Positions 1 to 6,786 are shown, counted from the first letter of the stretch. The stretch is 13,383 bases of DNA from DAOMNN01 sp050486545 (GCA_050486545.1 JBJHDM010000075.1:1-13383); one strand, 5' to 3'. Numbers and translations: made by a program. Notes: a model not told the origin generated them from the sequence alone.

Positions 1-23
1 AGTCGGTGGCCCTGTCCCCGTTT

Positions 24-1343
24 TCAATGGACCTGTACGACGGGTGTGAGCAGGTTCGTGACGGCCTGCCGGCCGATGCGCTCACCGAGTTCCAGCCCCG
101 CGTCGGTGGCGAAGCGGAAATGAAGGCCTGCGCGTACGCGCGAATCGGCGTTTTCACGGGCGGCGGCACCGAAGCTGCCGAAGCTGCGCACCGGTGCCTC
201 GGGCAGCGCGGTGGTCGAGGCCATCGTGAACGGCACCTCGTCGCCGCCGAAGGAGTGGGCAAGCACGACCGCCGCCGCAGCGCCGAGCGCGCTGTGCGTC
301 GACGGATGGTCCTGGATGGGCGGGGTCGTGAGCAGTGGCGTCCACTTCGGATCTGGCTCGGTGGCCGGATTGCCGTCATGCGCGGCTTCGCGGATCGCGG
401 AGACCGGTCGCCACAGGTCGTAGTGCATCTTCGAATCCCAGCCGGCGATGTAGGCGTCGGCCATGACAGCGTTGAGCAGCGCGAAGCTGCGGGCGCGATC
501 CCAGAGATCCTGCGGTTTGTCACGAGCCACACTGCGCGCGATGCGGTTCCAGCCGATGTCCGAGAACTCGTACCAGTAGGCGGCGTACTGCGTCTGTTCG
601 GTGCTGCGCTGCGCGTCGGCCGCCTTGCTGCCGGTGGCCTTGACTTCATTGAAGTCGGCGGCATAGCGTGTGCTCGTCAGCGCAGGCGGGGGGGTGACAC
701 GGAACTGGTCGGTGGTGCGCATCGTGAAGGGCACCACCGAGCGCCAGTGCGGTGCGGCGATGAAATCGAATCCGGGCACGTACCGGTTGTTGCCGGGGAG
801 GTTGCCGGGACGGTAGGTTTCCTCCGTGCGGCTGCCGTCTTCGGCACGGCGGGCGAGCATCGCGGCAGCCGAGGCGGCGCCGAGCTGCTTTCCCTGTTCG
901 ACCGCGGGGCCGACGCCGGCATCGAGCATCGTCGCTTCGAGCGTGGCATGCAGCAGGGCCTGCTGTCCGGGAAAGAGTGCGGTAAGCACGTCGTGTGCTG
1001 CGACTGCCGCCGCCACCGCGGCGTCGGCCTCGGCCCCGGCGGGGAAGGCATTGCCAACGGGCCGGTAGGCGTAGGTATGGTAGCGGGGCTGTGCGGCGTT
1101 GACCGCATCGTGCATCGCCAGATGGACCATGGCCAGGATGCGCGAGGCGGCCATCGGGTCCCGATAGCCCTCGGCTGCGTGGATTACCTGGTGGGTCTGC
1201 TGGTTCCAGTCGATCACGATCTGGTCGCAGCGATTCGCGCACCAGGTCTTCGGAGGGTCGGCAGCGTGTGCGGACGTGGTCAGCATCGCGAGGGCGATCG
1301 CGGCGAACAAATGGGATGGGGTCGGTCTGGATGATCTGGACAT
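24..1343 (-). CDS. Secreted vanadium-dependent haloperoxidase / PAP2-superfamily enzyme
   Basis: 439 aa. The start at 1343 is chosen because GGAG lies a few bases upstream and the protein then begins with a standard Sec signal peptide: basic n-region, hydrophobic core at about residues 12-22, and an AHA-A cleavage site near residue 27. The C-terminal third carries the three PAP2/haloperoxidase active-site blocks: K305-x6-R312-P313, HPSTH at 346-350 (usual form PSGH; here Thr replaces Gly), and S401-R402-x5-H408. In the family these residues hold vanadate or phosphate, and the two histidines act in catalysis. The long helical region before the motifs fits bacterial haloperoxidase-like proteins better than small PAP2 phosphatases. 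The substrate cannot be told: halide oxidation or phosphatase activity are both possible. The product is probably periplasmic or secreted. It diverges from a GlxA-type regulator 163 bp away, which may control it. Confidence 0.88.
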   Translation of the reverse strand: MSRSSRPTPSHLFAAIALAMLTTSAHAADPPKTWCANRCDQIVIDWNQQTHQVIHAAEGYRDPMAASRILAMVHLAMHDAVNAAQPRYHTYAYRPVGNAFPAGAEADAAVAAAVAAHDVLTALFPGQQALLHATLEATMLDAGVGPAVEQGKQLGAASAAAMLARRAEDGSRTEETYRPGNLPGNNRYVPGFDFIAAPHWRSVVPFTMRTTDQFRVTPPPALTSTRYAADFNEVKATGSKAADAQRSTEQTQYAAYWYEFSDIGWNRIARSVARDKPQDLWDRARSFALLNAVMADAYIAGWDSKMHYDLWRPVSAIREAAHDGNPATEPDPKWTPLLTTPPIQDHPSTHSALGAAAAVVLAHSFGGDEVPFTMASTTALPEAPVRSFGSFGAAARENADSRVRAGLHFRFATDAGLELGERIGRQAVTNLLTPVVQVH

Positions 1344-1382
1344 GATGGCTCTCCGGTGGTGGTTGGCGGCTTGCGTGCTGCC

Positions 1383-1388
1383 TATGAT
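1383..1388 (+). promoter_or_regulatory. Candidate -10 element for the GlxA-type regulator gene
   Basis: TATGAT matches the sigma-70 -10 consensus at five of six positions and lies in the divergent spacer between the haloperoxidase and regulator genes. No convincing -35 is seen at 16-18 bp. The predicted leader would be about 110 nt. Weak evidence. Confidence 0.25.
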
Positions 1389-1506
1389 GGATACACGACC
1401 ACCCCCGCGACAGAGCTGGAGTCGCCCGAAAACGGTTCGTTTGTGCCAGCCCGGATGAATGCACTGCGCTGACTCACGCAGACGGCCTCGAGGAGAATCG
1501 TCCGTC

Positions 1507-2538
1507 ATGAACAAGCGATCCACCCAAGCCGGGGTCGGCCCTCTTCGCGTCAGTCTGGTGGCACTGCCCGACGCGGTAGCGTCTACCCTGTTCGGCATCT
1601 TCGACGTGATGAACGCCTTTACGCTGATGCGCATGGCGAACACGGGCCCCCGACCGCCCTTCGAGGTGGACATCGTCGGCGACGCGGCTGGACCGCTTCG
1701 ACTCGCCAGCGGCGTGCCGATCGATGTGCAGCGCGCGGCCGACGAGGTCGAGACGACCGACATCGTGATCGTGCCGTCGATCCTCCTGCCCGAGGGAGGC
1801 TGGCAGCAGGGCCGCTATCCGCGCCTTGTGGACTGGCTGCAGCGGATGTACGCACGGGGTGCCGTGCTCTGCTCGGCCTGTTCGGGGATCTTCCTGCTCG
1901 CCGAGACAGGACTTTTCGACGGTCGGGACGCAACCGTGCATTATGGCTATGCGCTTGCCTTCTCGGCCGCCTATCCCGAGGTGGCCGTGCATCCCGAACG
2001 CGTACTCGTGATCTCCGGCCGGCACGAAGAGCTGGTCAGCTCGGGCGCATCGACGACCTGGCACGACCTTGTGCTCTACCTCATCGCGCGCTATTCGGGT
2101 GCTACCGATGCGCAGGAAGTCGCACGCATGTTCGCGCTGCAATGGCACCAGGACGGGCTTACGCCCTTCATCGTCTTCGAAGGCCGCAGCGACCACGGCG
2201 ACGGCGAGATCCTGAGCGCCCAGCAGTGGCTGGCCGAGCACTTTTCCGTCGCCAATCCGGTGGAGGAGATGATCAAGCGATCGAAGCTGGCCGAACGTAC
2301 CTTCAAGCGGCGCTTCACGAGTGCGACCGGCCTCGCGCCGATCGCCTATGTGCAGCGCCTGCGCGTCGAGGACGCCAAGCGCCGGCTCGAGCGCACCGAC
2401 GCTCCGGTCGACGAGATCGCCTGGCGCGTCGGTTACGAGGATGCGGCCTTCTTCCGGAGACTGTTCAGGCGCACGACGGGACTCGCGCCAGGGGCCTACC
2501 GCAAGCGCTTCCGCATTCCCGAGTTTGCCCGTTCATGA
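1507..2538 (+). CDS. GlxA family transcriptional regulator (DJ-1/PfpI-like domain + AraC HTH)
   Basis: 343 aa. Residues about 12-190 form a class I amidotransferase/DJ-1-like domain, with the nucleophile-elbow-like CSACSG at 122-127. Residues about 240-336 form an AraC/XylS double helix-turn-helix, including LAERTFKRRF at 261-270 and the signature IAWRVGYEDAAFFRRLFRR at 304-322 followed by G-x-x-P-x-x-Y-R. This layout is that of GlxA/FtrA/ArgR-type activators, whose N-terminal domain usually senses a small molecule rather than acting as an enzyme. The ATG at 1507 is preferred over 1459 because AGGAG sits at 1491-1495 and the DJ-1 fold begins soon after 1507; the 11-nt SD spacing is a little long. 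It is transcribed away from the haloperoxidase gene, a common arrangement for a regulator and its target. The effector is unknown. Confidence 0.9.
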   Translation: MNKRSTQAGVGPLRVSLVALPDAVASTLFGIFDVMNAFTLMRMANTGPRPPFEVDIVGDAAGPLRLASGVPIDVQRAADEVETTDIVIVPSILLPEGGWQQGRYPRLVDWLQRMYARGAVLCSACSGIFLLAETGLFDGRDATVHYGYALAFSAAYPEVAVHPERVLVISGRHEELVSSGASTTWHDLVLYLIARYSGATDAQEVARMFALQWHQDGLTPFIVFEGRSDHGDGEILSAQQWLAEHFSVANPVEEMIKRSKLAERTFKRRFTSATGLAPIAYVQRLRVEDAKRRLERTDAPVDEIAWRVGYEDAAFFRRLFRRTTGLAPGAYRKRFRIPEFARS

Positions 2539-2562
2539 CGCTAGGAACGGAGCCGGCGCACG

Positions 2563-3180
2563 CTACAGCAGGTACCAGCCGATGTTGAACATGAATCCCG
2601 CAGTGCCGAACGGGATCAGTTCCAGGTTGACGCGCCGGTAGTCGATGCCGATGGCCGGCAGGACGGCGGGTGCGACCCCGAAGCGATTGAGCGGGATCTT
2701 GTCGCGGAACTCTCCGCGGTAGCCATGCAGCAGGCCGCCGGTGAGCTTGAAGTAGGCGCTGGTCTGCTCGCTCCGGGCGAATTCGTGGCGGAAGCCGCCA
2801 TACAGGTAGGTGCTGTGCTGGCCGAACGAATTGCGGAACGCGGCGACACCGGCCAGCCAGCGCGTCCGATCGGAACGTGCGAAATCTCCGCCCATCCACG
2901 CCGGCGCGTAGCCGGGGTCGGCGATCCATTCCGGATTGACCATGCGCTGGTGGTTGTTGTGCCGCGAATCGTTCCGGTAGTGACGGGTGTAGAGCGAGGT
3001 CTTCAGGAGCAGACCGCCATCGGACCAGAAACGCACCGGTTCGCCGGCCGAGGACGGTGCCGCGGCCAGGCTCAGTGCAAGGGCGAGTAGCGCGAAGGTG
3101 AATTGGCGGATGACGGTCAGGGCGGAATCCTCCGGCGTCGAGCGTAACGGTACGACCGCCGATTTTTTCGCAAGGTTCAT
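2563..3180 (-). CDS. PagP-like outer-membrane beta-barrel protein
   Basis: 205 aa from the ATG at 3180. A hydrophobic signal-peptide core (about residues 28-41, then APSSAG) is followed by a short barrel with alternating aromatic and hydrophobic strands and a typical C-terminal strand. The order of motifs recalls lipid A palmitoyltransferase PagP: L-Y-T-R-H67-Y near the N-terminus, a W-x-G-G-x-F segment, F-R-N117-S118-F, and the late I-P-x(4)-G...P-A region. In E. coli PagP the active site is His33, Asp76 and Ser77; here the His and Ser have counterparts but the Asp position reads Asn. Similar proteins in other proteobacteria are often left as hypothetical or called glycerol-3-phosphate transporter without proof. 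The start is uncertain: with the ATG the signal peptide has an unusually long n-region, and an in-frame CTG at 3120 (185 aa) has a far better ribosome site. It converges on the GlxA-type gene with 24 bp between stops. Confidence 0.7.
   Translation of the reverse strand: MNLAKKSAVVPLRSTPEDSALTVIRQFTFALLALALSLAAAPSSAGEPVRFWSDGGLLLKTSLYTRHYRNDSRHNNHQRMVNPEWIADPGYAPAWMGGDFARSDRTRWLAGVAAFRNSFGQHSTYLYGGFRHEFARSEQTSAYFKLTGGLLHGYRGEFRDKIPLNRFGVAPAVLPAIGIDYRRVNLELIPFGTAGFMFNIGWYLL
3128..3133 (-). promoter_or_regulatory. Strong internal Shine-Dalgarno (GGAGGA) that may set the barrel-protein start
   Basis: On the minus strand GGAGGA is followed by exactly 7 nt and then an in-frame CTG (3120-3118). The upstream ATG at 3180 has no clear ribosome site. 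Starting at CTG gives (M)TVIRQFTFALLALALS, a textbook signal peptide. CTG starts are rare, so this is a suggestion from spacing and protein logic. Confidence 0.45.
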
Positions 3181-3260
3181 CCACGCGTGCGTTCGGGCGG
3201 CGATCGGAAGTCTTGAAGGCGCGTCCGGTTCCCTCGTTGCAGGCGCCCGTTCAACCGCAT

Positions 3261-3270
3261 GAACCGGTTC
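3261..3270. repeat. 10-bp palindrome GAACCGGTTC upstream of acuR
   Basis: This perfect palindrome lies just upstream of the putative acuR -35 box. It shares the core ACCGGT with the operator at 3284-3296; the two cores are 26 bp apart. It could be a second AcuR contact site or chance. Confidence 0.4.
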
Positions 3271-3272
3271 GA

Positions 3273-3301
3273 TGGATTTTTAGAGACGACCGGTCTATTA
3301 T
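3273..3301 (+). promoter_or_regulatory. Putative acuR promoter
   Basis: TATTAT at 3296-3301 is a good -10 box (five of six). TGGATT at 3273-3278, 17 bp upstream, is a weak -35. The expected transcription start is at about 3307-3309, which is the acuR start codon itself, so the message would have almost no leader. The local AT-richness stands out against the GC-rich surroundings. Confidence 0.55.
3284..3296. promoter_or_regulatory. Putative AcuR operator (AGAC-N5-GTCT dyad)
   Basis: AGACGACCGGTCT is an inverted repeat with 4-bp arms around GACCG. It occupies the 3' part of the promoter spacer and touches the -10 box, so bound repressor would block polymerase. Dyads with AGAC/GTCT arms are typical of TetR-family regulators of the AcuR/NemR type. 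Autoregulation of acuR-acuI is inferred. Confidence 0.55.
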
Positions 3302-3308
3302 TGTCGGC

Positions 3309-3944
3309 ATGGACCTCTCCATCCCTGCACGTCGCCGTCCCGGACGCCCGCCCAAGCGCATCGACGACGGCCTCGAAACCCGTGAGGCGTTGATCCGCTG
3401 CGGCATGGAAGTGTTGACCGAGAAAGGCTTCGCGGCGACGGGCATCGAAGAGGTGCTCCGGCGTGTCGGCGTGCCGAAGGGCTCCTTTTACCACTACTTC
3501 GACAGCAAGGAAGCGTTCGGACGGACGGTGATCGATGCGTATGCGGCGTATTTCGCACGCAAGCTCGACCGCCTTTTTCTGGATGCCTCGTGCATGCCGT
3601 TGGCGCGGGTACGGGCTTTCGTGGATGAGGCCTGCACGGGCATGGCGCGCTTCGATTTCCGCCGCGGCTGCCTGATCGGCAATCTCGGACAGGAGATGGG
3701 GGTGTTGCCCGAAGCGTATCGGGACCGGCTCGAGGCCGTGTTCCTCGATTGGCAGGCGCGTCTGGCGACCTGCCTGCGCGAGGCGCGTGCGGCCGGCGAG
3801 ATCGCAGCTTCGGCCGACTGCGATGCGCTGGCGGCCTTCTTTTGGACCGGATGGGAGGGTGCGGTGCTGCGCGCAAAGCTGGTGCGCGGCGCGGGCCCGT
3901 TACGCCAGTTCGGCGAGGGATTCCTGGCGGGCCTTCCCCGTTGA
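3309..3944 (+). CDS. acuR: TetR-family transcriptional regulator AcuR
   Basis: 211 aa. A basic arm (RRRPGRPPKR) precedes a TetR helix-turn-helix at about residues 24-70, with V-P-K-G-S-F-Y-H-Y-F at 55-64 as the recognition helix region. The ligand domain contains RRGCLIGNLGQEMG at 118-131, a segment I recognise from AcuR of Rhodobacter and related regulators. AcuR represses acuR-acuI and is released by acrylate or close analogues. The next gene is acuI, which supports the name. The start at 3309 is chosen because the arm and HTH follow directly; the region before it (from 3213) contains the promoter and dyad and is unlikely to be coding. No Shine-Dalgarno sequence precedes the ATG, in keeping with a leaderless message. 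It diverges from the barrel-protein gene. Confidence 0.85.
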   Translation: MDLSIPARRRPGRPPKRIDDGLETREALIRCGMEVLTEKGFAATGIEEVLRRVGVPKGSFYHYFDSKEAFGRTVIDAYAAYFARKLDRLFLDASCMPLARVRAFVDEACTGMARFDFRRGCLIGNLGQEMGVLPEAYRDRLEAVFLDWQARLATCLREARAAGEIAASADCDALAAFFWTGWEGAVLRAKLVRGAGPLRQFGEGFLAGLPR

Positions 3945-3993
3945 TCACTTTATTTCCGGATGCGTGGTCCGGATCGATTCGAAGGAGACATCG

Positions 3994-4977
3994 ATGTTCA
4001 AGGCAGTACTGATCGAGAAGGACGATGCCGGCTACCGGGCCGGCGTGAGCGAACTGGACGAGAGCGCCCTGCCCGAGGGCGACGTGACGGTGCGCGTGGC
4101 GTACTCGACGCTGAACTACAAGGACGGGCTGGCGATCACCGGCAAGGGGCCGGTGGTGCGCAAGTTTCCGATGGTCCCCGGCATCGACCTGGCGGGCACG
4201 GTCGAGGCCAGCAGCCATCCGGACGTGGCGGTCGGCGATGCCGTCGTGCTCAATGGCTGGGGCGTGGGCGAAGGCCACTGGGGCGGGCTCGCGCAGCGGG
4301 CGCGACTGAAGGGCGACTGGCTGGTGCCATTGCCTTCCGCCTTCACGCCGCGGCAGGCAATGGCGATCGGCACGGCCGGGTATACGGCGATGCTGTGCGT
4401 GATGGCGCTGGAGCGCCACGGCGTGACGCCGGATCGGGGCGAAGTGCTGGTGACCGGGGCCAACGGTGGGGTGGGCAGCGTGGCCGTGGCTTTGCTTGCA
4501 AAGCTCGGCTACATCGTCGTGGCGTCGACCGGGCGGCCGCAGGAGGCCGACTATCTCAAGGCACTGGGAGCCACCGAGGTGATCGACCGGGCCCAGTTCA
4601 TGGAGCCGGGCCGTCCGCTGGCGAAGGAGCGGTGGGCCGGGGCCGTCGACACCGTGGGCAGCCACACGCTGGCCAATGTGTGCGCCAGCACGAAGTACCG
4701 CGGCACCGTCGCCGCCTGTGGGCTGGCGCAGGGGATGGATTTTCCGTCCACGGTGGCGCCGTTCATCCTGCGCGGCGTGACGCTGACGGGGGTCGACAGC
4801 GTGATGGCACCGCGGGAGGAACGCCTGGAGGCGTGGCAGCGCCTGGCGCGCGACCTCGATGTTGCGAAACTGGAGCGCATGACGCAGGAAATCGGACTGG
4901 GGGAGGTCGTCGACGCCGCCGGCCGACTCATGGAAGGCCAGGTGCGCGGCCGCCTCGTCGTCGATGTGAATCGCTGA
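3994..4977 (+). CDS. acuI: Acryloyl-CoA reductase AcuI (YhdH-type, NADPH-dependent MDR)
   Basis: 327 aa, full length for the family. It reduces acryloyl-CoA to propionyl-CoA, removing a toxic electrophile that arises from DMSP or acrylate metabolism and from 3-hydroxypropionate-type routes. The N-terminal GroES-like domain has the subfamily signature STLNYKDGLAITGKGPVVR at about 38-56 and PGIDLAGTV at 62-70. There are no zinc-ligand cysteines, as expected for this group. The nucleotide-binding Rossmann motif VTGANGGVGSVA is at 153-164. GAAGGAG lies 7-8 bases before the ATG. The gene follows acuR by 49 bp and is probably in the same transcript. No DMSP lyase or acrylate CoA-transferase gene is visible in the window. 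Confidence 0.93.
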   Translation: MFKAVLIEKDDAGYRAGVSELDESALPEGDVTVRVAYSTLNYKDGLAITGKGPVVRKFPMVPGIDLAGTVEASSHPDVAVGDAVVLNGWGVGEGHWGGLAQRARLKGDWLVPLPSAFTPRQAMAIGTAGYTAMLCVMALERHGVTPDRGEVLVTGANGGVGSVAVALLAKLGYIVVASTGRPQEADYLKALGATEVIDRAQFMEPGRPLAKERWAGAVDTVGSHTLANVCASTKYRGTVAACGLAQGMDFPSTVAPFILRGVTLTGVDSVMAPREERLEAWQRLARDLDVAKLERMTQEIGLGEVVDAAGRLMEGQVRGRLVVDVNR

Positions 4978-4987
4978 ACGAATGACT

Positions 4988-5009
4988 GCGGGCGGCTCCC
5001 GCCGCCCGC
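4988..5009 (+). terminator. GC hairpin after acuI (weak or partial terminator)
   Basis: GCGGGCGG (4988-4995) pairs with CCGCCCGC (5002-5009) across a 6-nt loop, starting 10 bases after the acuI stop. No T-run follows, so it may stabilise the acuI message or partly attenuate read-through rather than terminate fully. Confidence 0.4.
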
Positions 5010-5042
5010 CCACTGCATGCAAACCTGAAGGAGATCGATGCA

Positions 5043-5621
5043 ATGACCGAGCAGATCAGCCGCTTTCCCGTCCCCGACCTCGAGGCGATGCCCGAGGACC
5101 TGCGCAACCGCATGCTGGCGGTGCAGGAGAAGGCCGGCTTCATTCCCAACGTGTTCCTGATGCTCGCCCACCGTCCGGCCGAGTTCCGCGCCTTCTTCGA
5201 CTACCACGATGCGCTGATGGAAAAGGACGTCGGTCTGACCAAGGCCGAGCGCGAGATGATCGTCGTGGCGACCTCGGGTGCCGGCGATTGCCTGTACTGC
5301 GTGGTCGCGCACGGTGCGGTGCTGCGTATCCGGGCGAAGAACCCGCGCGTGGCCGACCAGCTCGCCACCAACTACCGCAAGGCGGAGATCACGCCGCGCC
5401 AGCGGGTGATGCTCGACTTCGCCGTGAAGCTGTCGACGCGGGGCGGCGAGGTCGAGGAGGCCGACTTCGAAGCGCTGCGCGCACACGGCTTCGACGACGA
5501 GGCGATCTGGGACATCGGCGCGATCACCGCCTTTTTCGCGCTGAGCAACCGTCTGGTGCATCTTACCGGCACGCCGCCGAACGACCCCTTCTACCTGATG
5601 GGGCGCGTGCCGAAGGGCTGA
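5043..5621 (+). CDS. AhpD-like peroxidase-related enzyme (carboxymuconolactone decarboxylase fold)
   Basis: 192 aa. The all-helical AhpD/CMD fold carries the redox motif C83-L-Y-C86-V-V-A-H90, a C-x2-C-x3-H signature in which the two cysteines cycle during peroxide reduction in AhpD. The N-terminal segment EKAGFIPNVFLMLAHRP (29-45) and the tail NRLVHLTGTPPNDPFYLMGR are typical of the uncharacterised peroxidase-related subfamily rather than mycobacterial AhpD. AAGGAG at 5028-5033 lies 9 nt before the ATG. It starts 65 bp after acuI with a GC hairpin between, so it may be co-transcribed with the acrylate genes. A protective role against reactive species in that context is inference. Confidence 0.88.
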   Translation: MTEQISRFPVPDLEAMPEDLRNRMLAVQEKAGFIPNVFLMLAHRPAEFRAFFDYHDALMEKDVGLTKAEREMIVVATSGAGDCLYCVVAHGAVLRIRAKNPRVADQLATNYRKAEITPRQRVMLDFAVKLSTRGGEVEEADFEALRAHGFDDEAIWDIGAITAFFALSNRLVHLTGTPPNDPFYLMGRVPKG

Positions 5622-5650
5622 GTGCCGGAAGGATTCGGGTCGTGGATCCG

Positions 5651-5669
5651 GCCCCCCGAATCGGGGGGC
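5651..5669 (+). terminator. Strong GC stem-loop after the peroxidase-related gene
   Basis: GCCCCCC (5651-5657) and GGGGGGC (5663-5669) form a 7-bp all-GC stem around GAATC. It lies 30 bases past the stop and 52 before the next start. There is no T-run, so termination may be incomplete or factor-assisted. The symmetric stem works on either strand. Confidence 0.5.
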
Positions 5670-5720
5670 GGGAGTGGTATCGTCTCGTCGGTTGAATTCA
5701 TGTCTGGAGAGGTGTTTGAG

Positions 5721-6023
5721 ATGAAGGTGATTCTCGACCTGTGCGTGGTCCCGATCGGCGTCGGCTTGTCCGTTTCCTCCCATATCGCCGCGTGCGAGCG
5801 GGTGATCCGGGAAGCCGGCCTGAAGTCGCAGCTGCATGCCTACGGCACCAACATCGAAGGCGAGTGGGACGACGTCATGGCGGCGGTCAAGCGCTGCCAC
5901 GAGGTCGTGCACGAGATGGGCGCGCCGCGCATCACGACCTCGATCCGGCTCGGCACGCGCACCGACCGCGACCAGACCATGGAAGACAAGATCGCCAGCG
6001 TGGAGCGCGTGCTGGCGCAGTAG
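5721..6023 (+). CDS. MTH1187/YkoF-type thiamine-binding protein
   Basis: 100 aa, the normal size for this single-domain ferredoxin-like family. Features include VILDLCVVPIGVGLSVSSHIA at the N-terminus, the strand LKSQLHAYGTNIEGEWDDVM, and a C-terminal helix ending EDKIASVERVLAQ. Members bind thiamine or its pyrimidine part; the exact physiological role is unclear. ATG 5721 is preferred over an in-frame ATG at 5700, since GGAGAGG at 5706-5712 lies 8 nt before it and the family normally starts M-x-V. It opens a three-gene run with the amidotransferase-like gene (40 bp gap) and the TauE-type gene. Confidence 0.85.
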   Translation: MKVILDLCVVPIGVGLSVSSHIAACERVIREAGLKSQLHAYGTNIEGEWDDVMAAVKRCHEVVHEMGAPRITTSIRLGTRTDRDQTMEDKIASVERVLAQ

Positions 6024-6063
6024 CCGAACCCCGCCGCAAGCGGTGGCGACGACCGGAGGCGTC

Positions 6064-6786
6064 ATGCGCGCGCACACCCTGCAGCACGTACCGTTCGAAG
6101 GACTGGGCAGCATCGAGCCGTGGCTCGTGTCGGCGGGCTACACGCTCACCAGCACGCGCCTGTTCGCCGCGGAGAGTCTGCCCGACCTTCGGGACATCGA
6201 TTGGGTGGTGATTCTGGGCGGGCCGATGAGTGTCCATGACGAGGACGCCTACCCCTGGCTCGCCGCGGAAAAGCGCTTCGTTCGCGAGGCGGTCCGCTCG
6301 GGCAAGCCCGTCCTGGGAATCTGCCTGGGGGCGCAACTGATCGCCAACGCGATGGGTGCGCGGGTGTACCGCAATCCGGTGAAGGAGATCGGGTGGTTTC
6401 CGGTGCACGCGGTCGGGGGCGACGCCGCATCCGTGTTTCGCTTCCCGCCGTCGCAGACCGTGTTCCATTGGCACGGCGAGACCTTCGACCTGCCCAGCGG
6501 CGCGGTCCGGCTCGCGCAGAGCGACGCGTGTGCGAACCAGGCTTTCCAGCTCGGCCGCAACGTGATCGGCCTGCAGTTCCACCTCGAGACCACGCCGGAC
6601 TCGGCCCGGGAGATCATCGCCCATTGCCGCGACGAACTGGTGCCCGTACCGACGGTCCAGACCGAAGAACAGATGCTGTCCGCCCCGGCGGAGCGCTACC
6701 GCTCGATCAATGCGCTGATGGCGGAGGTGCTGACGTTTCTGCAGGGGAGCGATGCGACCCGCGCAAAGGCTCGTCCGGGATCCTGA
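6064..6786 (+). CDS. Class I glutamine amidotransferase-like protein (GMP-synthase GATase domain)
   Basis: 240 aa. A complete catalytic triad can be read: nucleophile C87 in GICLGAQ, H173 and E175 in GLQFHLE. The oxyanion-type LGGPMSVHDE segment is at 51-60 and the HWHGETFDLP segment at 135-144. The free-standing form (no synthetase domain) is widespread and mostly uncharacterised; some relatives hydrolyse gamma-glutamyl compounds. The tail after about residue 195 is the usual helical extension. GGAGG at 6055-6059 lies only 4 nt before the ATG, slightly short. It follows the thiamine-binding gene by 40 bp, and its stop directly abuts the next start, so translation of the two is probably coupled. 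The substrate is unknown. Confidence 0.87.
   Translation: MRAHTLQHVPFEGLGSIEPWLVSAGYTLTSTRLFAAESLPDLRDIDWVVILGGPMSVHDEDAYPWLAAEKRFVREAVRSGKPVLGICLGAQLIANAMGARVYRNPVKEIGWFPVHAVGGDAASVFRFPPSQTVFHWHGETFDLPSGAVRLAQSDACANQAFQLGRNVIGLQFHLETTPDSAREIIAHCRDELVPVPTVQTEEQMLSAPAERYRSINALMAEVLTFLQGSDATRAKARPGS

Noticed and set aside
1..23. Possible end of another gene at the left edge
   Set aside because: Only 23 bases remain after the haloperoxidase stop, too few to support any call.
401..409. AGACCGGTC, resembling the AcuR operator core
   Set aside because: It lies inside the haloperoxidase coding region with no promoter nearby, and short CCGG-rich matches are expected by chance at this base composition.
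6..1334. Plus-strand open frame of 442 codons at the left edge
   Set aside because: It is antisense to the haloperoxidase gene, which has a signal peptide and all three active-site motifs.
3213..3308. Upstream in-frame ATG extending AcuR by 32 residues
   Set aside because: The stretch contains the promoter and dyad, lacks a ribosome site at 3213, and adds no family-like sequence before the basic arm.
3298..5043. Long minus-strand open frame opposite acuR and acuI
   Set aside because: Arg/His/Pro-rich translation without motifs; the plus strand carries two clear family members with good starts.
5700..5720. Earlier in-frame ATG for the thiamine-binding protein
   Set aside because: No ribosome site precedes it, whereas ATG 5721 has GGAGAGG at good spacing and gives the usual family N-terminus.
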